Below are positions 16,453-24,800 of a stretch of DNA of 64,000 nucleotides, one piece after another. This DNA is from CAIWHR01 sp963836265 (GTDB taxonomy: Bacteria; Pseudomonadota; Gammaproteobacteria; Burkholderiales; Casimicrobiaceae), in contig CAWIIO010000009.1 of the NCBI GenBank assembly GCA_963836265.1, positions 62,001 through 126,000 on the forward strand, written 5' to 3'. How positions within the stretch are numbered: position 1 is the stretch's first letter; each line of letters opens with the position of its first letter. Under the pieces are notes generated by a model. It was not told the origin of the DNA and searched no databases. It saw nothing but the letters and a program-made list of their open reading frames with translations. Position numbers and translations under genes: made by a program.

Positions 16453-16491
16453 AAAAGGTGCGTCGCGGAGTGAATGCCGCGACGCACTTGG
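16453..16491 (-). terminator. Rho-independent terminator
   Basis: A perfect 11-bp inverted repeat (GTGCGTCGCGG at 16458-16468 and its complement at 16477-16487) with an 8-base loop. On the minus strand the stem is followed by CTTTTGC, so it probably terminates the small exported-protein gene that ends at 16496. It may also end the plus-strand run, but no T-run follows on that strand. Confidence 0.7.
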
Positions 16492-16495
16492 TCCG

Positions 16496-16813
16496 TCACT
16501 TCGTCGGCTTCTCGACCCACAGCGACCAGTTCGCGCACGGCCTGTAAGCCGGGTGGCAGACGCTGCCGGCAGGTACGTAATCGAACACTCCGACCGCGAT
16601 GTACGGCTTTTCGGCGCTTGCGCTCGGTGGGGTCGCCGGACGCGGCGGCTCCTTCTGGCAGGGACGATACGCCGGATGGCAGACCGCCGTCGGCGAATCG
16701 GCGAACGCCTTGTCGTCGTTCACGTCGGCGGCGACGACACCCGATGCGAACGCGAGGCACGCGGCTGCAGCGAGCGTCGCGGTAACGTGCTTCATGGGAC
16801 TGTGCTGCGACAT
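16496..16813 (-). CDS. Small exported protein with two CHPAYRPC repeats
   Basis: A 105-residue protein with an N-terminal signal peptide (MSQHSPMKHVTATLAAAACLAFASGVVAA). This start is supported by an AGGAGG site six bases upstream. A second Met six codons in is an alternative. The mature part is about 77 residues and contains the same octapeptide twice: CHPAYRPCQKEPP near residue 50 and CHPAYRPCANWS near 92. Each repeat has two Cys and one His, which could form disulfides or bind a metal. I do not recognise the family. It is monocistronic, with its own terminator downstream. Confidence 0.7.
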   Translation of the reverse strand: MSQHSPMKHVTATLAAAACLAFASGVVAADVNDDKAFADSPTAVCHPAYRPCQKEPPRPATPPSASAEKPYIAVGVFDYVPAGSVCHPAYRPCANWSLWVEKPTK

Positions 16814-17437
16814 GATGAGCCTCCTTGTCAAAACGCGGTTCGTTGGGGCCGGCATCGTTGCCACGTGGTGCCGGTCGATCCCGAGTGGTCGGCGAAGTGG
16901 CGGTGCTCACTTGCTCTTTCCGCCGCCTCGACCGCCCGCTCTGCTCCGAACCCTAGAGTGATTTCATCGTACCCAGAAGGCAGATGCGGCGAATCGGCAA
17001 AGTCACGCGCTGAAGGCGGAATATTCACGGACAAGTGGGGGCGACCAGGTTCGTCCCGAATGACACCATAACGTGCACGATGCTGATTTCCCGCGCGCGC
17101 GGAAATCCGGTGACCTGCTGGCGAGGTCCTCGGGGTCTCGCGTTCGCCCGGATACGACGGCTCGCTCGGAGCCGTCTCCATTCTGCGTCGAAGGCGCGCA
17201 ATCGAGCGTGTCGATTGCACAGAGACGTGCGGGTTGGTGCCGGAGTCATCGGCGCACCCGACGGTTTCGCGCACCGATTCGGGGGAATCGTCGCTTCCGC
17301 CTTGGAACTCCGATCCGTCGTGCCTACGATGCACTCCTCCGCGCGATTCGCGCGCGGCGACGCGGAGCAGCATCGACAGCAAGGGTTTCAGGACTCTGCG
17401 TTCAACCAATCGCACCATTCGCGTGGGGAGAACACAC
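16814..17437. other. Intergenic region, no supported gene
   Basis: The 624-bp gap lies between two divergent small exported-protein genes. It must hold both promoters. It contains one degenerate palindromic repeat at 17085-17107. Several frames are open here but have strongly arginine-rich, low-complexity translations typical of shadow frames in high-GC DNA. No RNA gene was recognised. Confidence 0.5.
17085..17107. repeat. Degenerate palindromic repeat
   Basis: GATTTCC and GGAAATC arms flank an alternating CG core, a diverged version of the TTCCCGC...GCGGGAA hairpins at 12872 and 18831. Confidence 0.4.
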
Positions 17438-17650
17438 ATGAAACGCTACCAATCCTCGACTCCGCGTGCAGCCGCCGCGATCGCTGCGGTGGCCATGACC
17501 GTGATCACGTTCGCAATCGCGATCGTGGTACCGGCGATGCTTTTGCCTGGCGACGAGGTCCAGCGCGTCCAGGCGACGCACGAGGTCTTCCCGGCCGCGA
17601 TCGATCGAATCGGCGTCGCCGCGAACGACGAACTTCGGCGGCGCGGCTAA
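17438..17650 (+). CDS. Small single-span membrane or exported protein
   Basis: A 70-residue ORF starting MKRYQSSTPRAAAAIAAVAMTVITFAIAIVVPAML. The ATG follows a GTGGGGAG site at seven bases. A charged N-terminus precedes one hydrophobic segment at about residues 10-36, so it is either a signal-anchored or a secreted peptide. The rest (EVQRVQATHEVFPAAIDRIGVAANDELRRRG) is hydrophilic. The frame is open farther upstream, but that part is arginine-rich and unlike protein. I do not recognise a family, and there is no operon partner. Confidence 0.5.
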   Translation: MKRYQSSTPRAAAAIAAVAMTVITFAIAIVVPAMLLPGDEVQRVQATHEVFPAAIDRIGVAANDELRRRG

Positions 17651-18022
17651 ACGGCGTCTCGCTGGTCGGGGGCAGCACGCGGGACGTCCCCGACAGTCGG
17701 CGACGAAGAAGCTCCGACGATCGATCAGCCCTGGTCCAGATCGACCTCGACGGTTTCGCTCGGAATCTCCACCACGATCGTCTCGCTTCCTTCGCCGGCG
17801 CCGGGTACAAGCTCGGGCAGCGCCATCGCATCGGGCAGGTTAGGTCGCCGCCCCGAGCTTGCGCAAGCGCGCGTCGAGCAGGGCCACGAATCGGCCCGCG
17901 AGGGCGGGGCACCACGTGCCGGTTCGGAGACGGTCCGGTTCGATCTTCCAGGTCCGGGGCGAGAACTTGCATCACCCGCGGAGCATCGTAGAATTGTCGT
18001 GTTTGCAACGAGCAAGCTTCCC
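17651..18022. other. Intergenic region, no supported gene
   Basis: This 372-bp stretch precedes the enoyl-CoA hydratase gene. A minus-strand frame ending near 17725 has an acidic end that looks protein-like (VEIPSETVEVDLDQG), but its upstream part does not, so it may be a gene remnant. No terminator or RNA was recognised. Confidence 0.4.
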
Positions 18023-18799
18023 ATGGCCTACGAGTACATCGTCGTCGACACCCGCGACCGCGTCGGCGTGATCCGGCTCAATCGCCCGCAGCGGATGAAC
18101 GCGCTGAACGATGCGCTGGCGGTCGAGCTGTCACATGCCCTCGCCGCGTACGACGGTGATCCCGGGATCGGCGCGATCGTGATTACGGGCAACGAAAAGG
18201 CTTTTGCGGCGGGTGCGGACATCGGCGCGATGGCCGAATGGGACTACCAGAAGGTCTACGCCGACAACTACATCACGAAGGACTGGGAGGACGTTCGCAA
18301 GACGAGGAAGCCGGTGATCGCCGCCGTCGCGGGCTACGCGTTGGGCGGCGGCTGTGAATTGGCGATGATGTGCGACCTCATCGTTGCCGCCGACACCGCT
18401 AAATTCGGGCAACCCGAGATCACGATCGGGACGATGCCCGGGATGGGCGGAACGCAGCGGCTGCCGCGCGCGGTCGGCAAGGCGAAGGCGATGGACTGGT
18501 GCCTGACGGGACGGATGATCGACGCGGCGGAAGCCGAGCGCAGCGGGCTCGTCGCCCGGATTGTTCCGGCCGACAGGCTGGAGGAGGAAGCATTTGCGCT
18601 TGCTGCGAAAATCGCGTCGTTCTCGCTCCCGGTCGTGCTGAAGATCAAGGAGGCGATCAACCGCGCCTACGAATCCTCGCTCGCCGAAGGCTTGCTGTTC
18701 GAGCGACGCGAGTTCCACGCGACGTTCGGACTCGAGGATCAGAAGGAAGGCATGCGGGCGTTCGTCGAGAAGCGCAAGCCCACGTTCAAGAACCGATGA
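18023..18799 (+). CDS. Enoyl-CoA hydratase (PaaF/EchA-like)
   Basis: A 258-residue crotonase, the standard length of short-chain enoyl-CoA hydratases. It starts MAYEYIVVDTRDRVGVIRLNRP. The oxyanion-hole segment is NEKAFAAGADIGAMAE near residue 57. Both catalytic glutamate regions are present: GYALGGGCELAMMCDLIVA near 104 and FGQPEITIGTMPGMGGTQRLPRAVG near 132. It hydrates 2-enoyl-CoA to 3-hydroxyacyl-CoA. It could serve as PaaF (dehydroadipyl-CoA hydratase) for the paa operon 13 kb away, which lacks that gene in this window, but fatty-acid oxidation is an equal alternative. Confidence 0.9.
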   Translation: MAYEYIVVDTRDRVGVIRLNRPQRMNALNDALAVELSHALAAYDGDPGIGAIVITGNEKAFAAGADIGAMAEWDYQKVYADNYITKDWEDVRKTRKPVIAAVAGYALGGGCELAMMCDLIVAADTAKFGQPEITIGTMPGMGGTQRLPRAVGKAKAMDWCLTGRMIDAAEAERSGLVARIVPADRLEEEAFALAAKIASFSLPVVLKIKEAINRAYESSLAEGLLFERREFHATFGLEDQKEGMRAFVEKRKPTFKNR

Positions 18800-18830
18800 G
18801 CCAGAATTTTCGAGGGCGAACGACACTGGA

Positions 18831-18848
18831 TTCCCGCCTTCGCGGGAA
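18831..18848. repeat. Dispersed palindromic (REP-like) repeat, copy 2
   Basis: TTCCCGC-CTTC-GCGGGAA, a hairpin with 7-bp perfect arms between the hydratase stop and the DUF4136 start. It matches the copy at 12872-12889 except for the loop. Confidence 0.6.
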
Positions 18849-18873
18849 CGACATGGAAACAAGGGAATTCCAT

Positions 18874-19488
18874 ATGCAAACGCGCATTCTCCGACGCGTC
18901 GCTCTTTGTGTCGCGGTCCTGCTGGTCGCAGGCTGCGCGTCGACGTCGATCCGCAACGCGTGGTTCGACACCAGCTACAAGGGCGGGCCGTTCCGCAAGA
19001 TTCTCGTCGTCGGCTTCGGCGACAACATCGCCGATACGCGCGTGTTCGAGGACATCTTCGTGCAGAAGCTCCAAGCCGCAGGCGTCGACGGCATTCCGGG
19101 CTATCTCACGCTGCCGCAGGGAACGCCGCCGGGCGATTCGGCCTGGAACGCCGCGGTCGAAGGGTCGGGCGCGACCGGCCTGCTTGCGGTGCGGCTGCTG
19201 CGCGTCGACACCAAAACGCAGATCAACACGGTGATGATGCCGGCGCCGATGATGTGGGGGCCCTACGGCGGCTGGTACGGGCCAGCGATGGTCGCGGTGC
19301 CCCAGGTGCAGCAGTACGACGTCGCGACAGTCGAGACGAATCTCTGGGACGTGAAGACGCGCCGTGTGGTGTGGGCGGCGACGACCGACACGTTCAATCC
19401 GGCGTCGGTGGCACAGGAAACGCCCGGCTTCGCGGACGTCATCATCGGCCAGCTCGCGGCGCGTGGGCTCATCCCGGCCAGCAAATAG
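18874..19488 (+). CDS. DUF4136-type lipoprotein
   Basis: A 204-residue lipoprotein. The signal peptide is MQTRILRRVALCVAVLLVAGCASTSIRNAWFD, with a clear lipobox (VAGC) and Cys at residue 21. The body has GPFRKILVVGFGDNIADTRVFEDIFVQKLQAAG, VEGSGATGLLAVRLLRVDTKTQ, a Gly/Trp/Pro-rich segment near 120-140, and a terminal YDVATVETNLWDVKTRRVVWAATTDTFNP. This layout matches the DUF4136 family of outer-membrane lipoproteins. The start after AAGGG was preferred over a Met seven codons upstream. The function is unknown. Confidence 0.75.
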   Translation: MQTRILRRVALCVAVLLVAGCASTSIRNAWFDTSYKGGPFRKILVVGFGDNIADTRVFEDIFVQKLQAAGVDGIPGYLTLPQGTPPGDSAWNAAVEGSGATGLLAVRLLRVDTKTQINTVMMPAPMMWGPYGGWYGPAMVAVPQVQQYDVATVETNLWDVKTRRVVWAATTDTFNPASVAQETPGFADVIIGQLAARGLIPASK

Positions 19489-19544
19489 CTGATCCGTCAT
19501 TTCCGACGAACGTGGGAATCCAGCGTCGTTCGTCCGAAAGTTGA

Positions 19545-19564
19545 GTCCCCGTGTTCGTGGGGAC
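19545..19564. terminator. Hairpin between convergent genes
   Basis: GTCCCC-N8-GGGGAC, 6-bp perfect arms, lies 57 bp after the DUF4136 stop and 18 bp before the cls stop. Its position between convergent genes suggests transcription termination. No T-run follows, and its sequence also resembles the dispersed palindromes. Confidence 0.4.
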
Positions 19565-19581
19565 GGACGACCCAAAAGCAC

Positions 19582-21027
19582 CTAAAGCAGAGGACTCATG
19601 AGCCGGGCCAGGTTCCACGCGACCTGGCGCGCGAGCGGCGCCCTGGCCCACGCCGCGTCGTCCAGCCACTCGCCGTCGCGAAAATAGCGTTCCTGCTCGG
19701 CTTCGAGCAGCGCGCAAACCCGGGCGTCGTACGCGAGCAGCGTCACTTCGGCGTTGAGTACGAACGAGCGGAGATCCATGTTCGACGATCCGATCCACGC
19801 GACCTCGCTGTCGATCGTCGCCTGCTTCGCGTGCAGGAAGCGCTTCCCGTAGCGGCAGATCTTGACGCCGCTCGACAGAAGCTCCGCGTAATAGGACTTC
19901 TGCGCCAGGCAGACGAGAATCTGATCGTCCTGTGCCGGGACCACCAGCCGCACGTCGACGCCGCGAAGCACCGCCGTCGACAGCGCCTGCAGAAGCGCCG
20001 CGTCGGGAATGAAGTAGGGCGTCGTGATGACGACGCGCTTCCTCGCCGCGTGAATGAGCGCGACGATCAGCCGTTGGGTATTCTCGTGGGGAAACGCGGG
20101 ACTCGCCGGCAGCACCTGCGCGGCGACGTCACCGGCGATGGCGGGTTCCGGAAACGTCTCGGCGTCGCCGATCAGCTCGCCGGTCTCGATGAACCAGTCG
20201 GCGACGAAGACCGCTTGCAACTCGAGCACCGCGGGGCCGGTCACGCGCACCATAAGCTCTTCGTACGTGAGCCCGGGCTTGAACGTCGAATCGACGATGT
20301 TGAGCGAGCCGGTCCAGCCGACACGGCCGTCGAGCACGGCGATCTTCCGGTGATTGCGAAGGTCGAGGCGGGCCGTGTGGCGGCGGAGAAACCCCACGGG
20401 CAACGTCTCCGCCGCAGCGATTCCCGCGGCGGACAGACGCGGCAACATCTTGCGAAACGCAGGCCGCGAGCCCACCGAGTCCGCGAGCACGCGGCACGCC
20501 ACCCCGCGCTTGACGGCATGGGCCAGCGCATCGACGACGCGCGCCGATACGCCGTCGTCGGCGAAGATGTAGAACAGAAGATGGACATTGAGTTGCGCTG
20601 CGTCGATGTCGGCGATGAGCCGGTCGATGATTCCCTCGTAGTCGGTCAATACCTCGACCGCGTTGCCGCCGAGGATCGGCATGTCGCCCAGGGCTTCGGC
20701 GAGGCGCACGGCGGGGGCGAGCTCGGGGCCGGGTTCCGGGTGGTAGATCGCGGGACTGCGTGCGAGCCGCCGATAAATGGGCTCCGCGATCGCGATGAAC
20801 TCCTCGGAGCGCTCGCGGCGCAATGCGGGCAGGCGCGGACGACCGATCAGCAGATAGAGCGCGATCCCGACCGTCGGCTCGAAAAAGATGAGCAGCAGCC
20901 AGCCTTTTGCCGCGTCGGGGCTGCGGCGGAACGGCACGACGACCAGCATCCCGATCCGGACCACCCATTCGGCCGCAACGAACAACTTCAGCCAGACGTC
21001 GCGATCGGTCAGGAAGTCGAGCAGCAA
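19582..21027 (-). CDS. cls: Cardiolipin synthase
   Basis: A 481-residue phospholipase-D superfamily enzyme. Two N-terminal membrane helices (LKLFVAAEWVVRIGMLVVVPF and GWLLLIFFEPTVGIALYLLIG, residues 12-60) are followed by two HKD motifs: NHRKIAVLDGRVGWTGSLNIVD near residue 224 and LHAKQATIDSEVAWIGSSNMD near 405. It condenses two phosphatidylglycerol molecules (or PG with another donor) into cardiolipin at the inner membrane. It converges with the DUF4136 gene and lies downstream of the META gene with a 31-bp spacing, so the two may be cotranscribed. Confidence 0.92.
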   Translation of the reverse strand: MLLDFLTDRDVWLKLFVAAEWVVRIGMLVVVPFRRSPDAAKGWLLLIFFEPTVGIALYLLIGRPRLPALRRERSEEFIAIAEPIYRRLARSPAIYHPEPGPELAPAVRLAEALGDMPILGGNAVEVLTDYEGIIDRLIADIDAAQLNVHLLFYIFADDGVSARVVDALAHAVKRGVACRVLADSVGSRPAFRKMLPRLSAAGIAAAETLPVGFLRRHTARLDLRNHRKIAVLDGRVGWTGSLNIVDSTFKPGLTYEELMVRVTGPAVLELQAVFVADWFIETGELIGDAETFPEPAIAGDVAAQVLPASPAFPHENTQRLIVALIHAARKRVVITTPYFIPDAALLQALSTAVLRGVDVRLVVPAQDDQILVCLAQKSYYAELLSSGVKICRYGKRFLHAKQATIDSEVAWIGSSNMDLRSFVLNAEVTLLAYDARVCALLEAEQERYFRDGEWLDDAAWARAPLARQVAWNLARLMSPLL

Positions 21028-21058
21028 CGCGTTTCCCGTCCGCCGTCGCTTGCCGGCA

Positions 21059-21538
21059 TCACTGGCGTGTGGTCGTGAAGCGCATCGAGCCCGAGTCGAC
21101 CTTGAGCGTGAGGACGAGATCGTTGCCGCGGAAGTGTTGGCCCGAGACGGCGGCGAGATTCTTCACGAACTCCGTGTCGCGCGAACCGGGTGGGCACGCG
21201 GCGCGGGTCAGCGCGATCGGGCCGAAATTCAGCGCGTTGCCCGTGAGCACGTAGCTCGTGGAGCCGCGATTGCAATCGGCGCGGACGTTCACGTCTCCGC
21301 CGGGCTGGAACTCCAACGTGTAGCGCTCCGGCGCGTCGGGCGTGATCCGCGTACCGTCGCGCATCTGCGTGCCCTGCCATGTCCATACGGTACCGGTGAG
21401 CAGCGAGTCGCCGGCGACGTCGATCGCCGGCGGCGGCGCGTTGATGTATCCGGGAAGCGCGGGGGGCTTCGGCTCGGCCGGCGCGCAGGCGACGAGGACG
21501 AACGCACACGCGGGAGCAAGAAGACGGGAAACACGCAT
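21059..21538 (-). CDS. META-domain lipoprotein
   Basis: A 159-residue predicted lipoprotein. The signal is MRVSRLLAPACAFVLVACAPAEPKPP with a lipobox VACA. The remainder is a META (HslJ-like) domain: LTGTVWTWQGTQMRDGTRIT, YTLEFQPGGDVNVRADCNRGSTSYVLTGNALNFGPIALTRAACPPG and LVLTLKVDSGSMRFT. The two Cys in ADCNRG and RAACPP are usual for the family. META proteins are envelope-associated and sometimes linked to stress, but the molecular role is unknown. It precedes cls in the same direction. Confidence 0.85.
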   Translation of the reverse strand: MRVSRLLAPACAFVLVACAPAEPKPPALPGYINAPPPAIDVAGDSLLTGTVWTWQGTQMRDGTRITPDAPERYTLEFQPGGDVNVRADCNRGSTSYVLTGNALNFGPIALTRAACPPGSRDTEFVKNLAAVSGQHFRGNDLVLTLKVDSGSMRFTTTRQ

Positions 21539-21855
21539 CGGAATCTCCTGTTAGCCGCGAGCAGCGTACCGGGTGACGGAGGCGACCTCGTTACCGTTTT
21601 TTCGCGAGCGCTGCGCGCCTCGGCCCGGACCTCCGACAGCCGTGCGCTCTCGCGCGAAGGGGTGGCAAACACGAGCGCGGGGTCACGATAAAGAAGGACG
21701 TCGGCCCGATGCTGCCGGAGCGCGGCGGCGACGATTCTAGCACCGGCGTTCGCGATTCTGAAAATGGCTTCGACATATTCGGCAAATATTTCCGGGCCGC
21801 CGTTGCGGCGCTCGATATCCGAGCGGACGCGCAGGCGTCTCTGCGTTCGCGGTGC
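21539..21855. other. Intergenic region, no supported gene
   Basis: This 317-bp stretch lies upstream of the META gene and downstream of the DUF4105 stop on the same strand. It probably contains the promoter of the META-cls pair. I saw no convincing terminator, repeat or small gene in it. Confidence 0.4.
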
Positions 21856-23532
21856 TCATCGGTCGTCGCGCGGCGGTGCGACGTGCGAAGCGCCAAACCG
21901 GCGTCGTATCGCATGCGCCGATCGCCGCTCGCGCCAGCGCCGCCACAGTCGTGCGAGGGTCCACGGAATGCCGACGATCACCAAGCTGCCCCACACCATC
22001 GTAGCGGTGTCGGAGGGCGGGGGCGGCGGCGGCAGCAGGTCGGGGTCGCGCAGCGCGTCGGGAAAGGGGCGTGCCGGCACGGGAACGATCTTCGCCATTG
22101 CCGGATCGCGAGGCAGCCGCGCTCTGTATTCCTTAACCGTCGCGGCGGGTGCGTCGCCCCACGCGCGACTGGACGGGAACTGCGGGAAGCGGACGAAGAC
22201 GAGCGCGTCGAGGTCGCGCGCCAGCATGTGCGCCAGCGGACCGTCCCGTTTCGCCTTCGCGCCGGAAGCCGCAGCGAGCGAAAGCAGGCTACCGAAAATC
22301 TCCTCCGCCGCCGCGGCAGGCAGCAGGCGAGTCCGGTCGGCGCAGAGATAATCGAAGGCAAGCTTCGCCTTGGCGACCGAGCGCTCCTTCAGCGCCAGCA
22401 CCGGAAAGCCCGCCCACGCGAGCAGGCGACTCGTCGGCCCGCGCGCCGGCACGTCCCATCCCAGCGCTCGCAGCGTGTCGATGGAAAGACTCGTGCAGTT
22501 GGTCGTCGGGTGATAGTAGACGATCTGATGGCGGTAGAACTGATTGTAGACGCGCCCCAGCGCCGATTGCATGAGTGTCGCGGCGCGCCCGGCGGACAGC
22601 GCGGCGACGATCATGTAAGACGGCCGATACCAGTTCTGTCCCGCGTTGAGGTCGCCGAGATAGTCGTCGAGCGGAACCGGCGCGGCGACGATCCCCTTTT
22701 CGCTTTCGGCGTCGAGCGTGTAGAAATTGTTGACGAGCCAGTCGCCGATTGCTCCGTCGCTCTGCACGCGGCCAGTGACGAGCGCGAAATGGCCGGCGTG
22801 CGCCTCGTCGTCGTCGCCCTGCGCGCCGTTGATCATGAACGCGAGGACGGCGCGTCCCCGCAGGTCCGGGTTGCTGCCTGCGCGCTGCCACAGCGTCTCC
22901 ACGGTGTAGCGGCCCGTCGCACCGCCGTTTTCCTCCGCGCGCATCCGCTCGCGCAACGCGGCGGCGGGCGGCGTATCGGGAGGCAACGGCCGCGCGGGCG
23001 GCGCAACGGCCAGGCGAAAATCCTCCGGCCAGAGCGTGCGCGCGACGATCGCGCCGTTCGTCACCACGCCGCGCACCTTGATGTCGCGCCCGGCAAAGAA
23101 CCGCGCCGAGGACGCGTCGAAGTACGAGCGGTTGAGCGGGATCTTCGGCGCCAGCTTGAACTGCAATCGGCCGCCGCGGCTCACGAGCTCGGCGAGATCG
23201 CCGGTGAGGCGCGCGCCGGAGACGAGATGTGGGGCGGCGATCCACACCAGCGGAGGAAATTCGAGCAGCGCGCGCTCGTCCCGCGCCGCGAGCCACGCGC
23301 GAAGATCCGCGTCGAACGGCAGCCCGCGGACGAAGCGCGCGACGGGGCGCCCCTCTTTTGCGACGGCGATCGTCTCGCGCTCGAAGTACCACAACGCCTG
23401 GCGGATCGTCGGACAATCGGTGCAGCGGCCATCGGTGATCCTGAAGTCGGCGGCCGCATAGAGTCCCAGATCGCCCGCCGCCGCCACGGCGGCGGGCGGA
23501 GTTGTCGCGCGCGGGGAAGGTTTGGCGGACAT
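21856..23532 (-). CDS. DUF4105 protein (Lnb-like N-terminal periplasmic domain)
   Basis: A 558-residue protein from the chosen start MSAKPSPRATTPPAA. A start 60 bp upstream is possible. The N-terminal half holds FAGRDIKVRGVVTNGAIVAR and a helical region. The DUF4105 core is around residues 250-380, with GHFALVTG (candidate catalytic His), VNNFYTLD, NQFYRHQIVYYHPTTNCTSLSIDTLRALGW (candidate nucleophile Cys in TNCTS). One hydrophobic segment near the C-terminus (TMVWGSLVIVGIPWTLARLW) may anchor it. DUF4105 is related to a cysteine-dependent lipoprotein acyltransferase fold, but the function in proteobacteria is not settled. It is divergent from egtD. Confidence 0.75.
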   Translation of the reverse strand: MSAKPSPRATTPPAAVAAAGDLGLYAAADFRITDGRCTDCPTIRQALWYFERETIAVAKEGRPVARFVRGLPFDADLRAWLAARDERALLEFPPLVWIAAPHLVSGARLTGDLAELVSRGGRLQFKLAPKIPLNRSYFDASSARFFAGRDIKVRGVVTNGAIVARTLWPEDFRLAVAPPARPLPPDTPPAAALRERMRAEENGGATGRYTVETLWQRAGSNPDLRGRAVLAFMINGAQGDDDEAHAGHFALVTGRVQSDGAIGDWLVNNFYTLDAESEKGIVAAPVPLDDYLGDLNAGQNWYRPSYMIVAALSAGRAATLMQSALGRVYNQFYRHQIVYYHPTTNCTSLSIDTLRALGWDVPARGPTSRLLAWAGFPVLALKERSVAKAKLAFDYLCADRTRLLPAAAAEEIFGSLLSLAAASGAKAKRDGPLAHMLARDLDALVFVRFPQFPSSRAWGDAPAATVKEYRARLPRDPAMAKIVPVPARPFPDALRDPDLLPPPPPPSDTATMVWGSLVIVGIPWTLARLWRRWRERRSAHAIRRRFGASHVAPPRDDR

Positions 23533-23665
23533 CGCTCGAGGCGCGGAAGGAATTCGGTCGGAGCGCCGCGCGCCGCGACGGCGGCACCGCATCCCGCGGA
23601 TTATGCCGCAAGACCTGCGGGCGGCACGCTATCATCGCGCGTTCCTGCCGCCCATCGTTGCGCCC

Positions 23666-24619
23666 ATGCCCGGATACCGCCTCGTCCACCGCCTCGCCGT
23701 CGATCCGGTCGCGGAGCGACGCGCGCTCGTAGAGGGCCTTCGCACGACGCCGGCCGGCATTCCGCCGAAGTACTTCTACGACGTGCTGGGCTGCGCGCTC
23801 TATGGCGCGATCTGCGAGCTGCCCGAGTATTACCCTACGCGGACCGAGCGTGCGATCTTTCACGAATACCGCGCCGAGATCGCCAAGGCGATGGGCCGCG
23901 ATGGGCAGTTCGTCGATCTCGGCGCCGGCGATTGCCACAAGGGCGAGGACTGGCTCGCATTCGTCGCGGCGAAGCGCTACGTCGCGGTGGACATCGCCGC
24001 GGAGGCGATCAATCGCGCGCTCGCGCGCCTCGCGCCGAAACATCCGGACGTCGAAATGCTCGGGGTCATCACCGACTTCACTGCCGGGCTCGATCTCGCA
24101 GCCGACCTCGACGACCTGCCGACGACCTTCTTCTATCCGGGCTCGTCGATCGGGAACTTCACGCCGGACGAAGCCTTCGACTTCCTGCGCGCCATCCGCC
24201 GCCATTGCATCGTGCCCGGCAGCGGCCTCCTGGTCGGGGTCGACACCCAGAAGGACCAGGCACGGCTCGACGTGGCCTATGACGATCCGCTTGGCGTCAC
24301 CGCGGCGTTCAACCGCAACGTGTTGAACAATGTCAATCGCGTGCTGGGGAGCGATTTCGTCCCGCATGCCTTCGCGCATCGTGGCTTCTACAATGCGCGG
24401 GCCGGCCGGATCGAGATGCATCTCGAGGCAACGTCGGCGCAGACGGTGATGCTCGACCAAGCGCCGCGCATCTACGTCGCCGGCGAGCGCATTCACACGG
24501 AGAATTCCTACAAATATGCGCCGGCCGGATTCCGCGCAATGCTCGAGCGAGCGGGATTCGGCGCGGTGCGTTGCTGGCAGGATGCGCGCGGCGACTTCGC
24601 GGTGTTCTACGCCGCGTGA
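23666..24619 (+). CDS. egtD: L-histidine N-alpha-methyltransferase (hercynine synthase)
   Basis: A 317-residue SAM-dependent methyltransferase from MPGYRLVHRLAVDP. An alternative Met lies 63 bp upstream. EgtD signatures are TTPAGIPPKYFYDVLGCALYGAICELPEYYPTRTE near residue 28, the SAM loop FVDLGAGDCHKGEDWL near 82, FFYPGSSIGNFTPDEA near 158, VGVDTQKDQARLDVAYDD, and FNRNVLNNVNRVLGSDFVPHAF. It trimethylates histidine to hercynine, the common precursor of ergothioneine and selenoneine. It converges with egtB, and its stop lies 13 bp before the inverted-repeat element. Its length is normal for the family. Confidence 0.95.
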   Translation: MPGYRLVHRLAVDPVAERRALVEGLRTTPAGIPPKYFYDVLGCALYGAICELPEYYPTRTERAIFHEYRAEIAKAMGRDGQFVDLGAGDCHKGEDWLAFVAAKRYVAVDIAAEAINRALARLAPKHPDVEMLGVITDFTAGLDLAADLDDLPTTFFYPGSSIGNFTPDEAFDFLRAIRRHCIVPGSGLLVGVDTQKDQARLDVAYDDPLGVTAAFNRNVLNNVNRVLGSDFVPHAFAHRGFYNARAGRIEMHLEATSAQTVMLDQAPRIYVAGERIHTENSYKYAPAGFRAMLERAGFGAVRCWQDARGDFAVFYAA

Positions 24620-24632
24620 CGCGATGGCCTAC

Positions 24633-24800
24633 CTAGTGTACTGAGTCAGAAATTCACTCGATAGTTCGCGGCGAAATCGAGCGCCATGCTACGTTGCTCG
24701 GTCTCGCCGTAGCGCGGGCTACTGTCTCGGCCTCGCGCCTTGCCTGACACCCGATTTCATCCGCTCCCTTATCTTCGGAACTTCTGACTCAGCACACTAG
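24633..24800. repeat. 168-bp element with 23-bp terminal inverted repeats (MITE-like)
   Basis: The left end (24633-24655) begins CTAGTGTACTGAGTCAG and the right end (24778-24800) is its reverse complement with only two mismatches in 23 bp. The interior of about 120 bp has no ORF and includes a small GTAGC-GCGG-GCTAC hairpin. It fills the space between the convergent egtD and egtB genes, and its right end supplies the egtB TAG stop. No target duplication longer than 2-3 bp was evident. It could be a miniature transposable element or a large bidirectional terminator. Confidence 0.6.

Noticed and set aside
17725..18024. Minus-strand 99-residue ORF before the enoyl-CoA hydratase
   Set aside because: Only its last 30 residues look protein-like and there is no ribosome-binding site or homologue I recognise.
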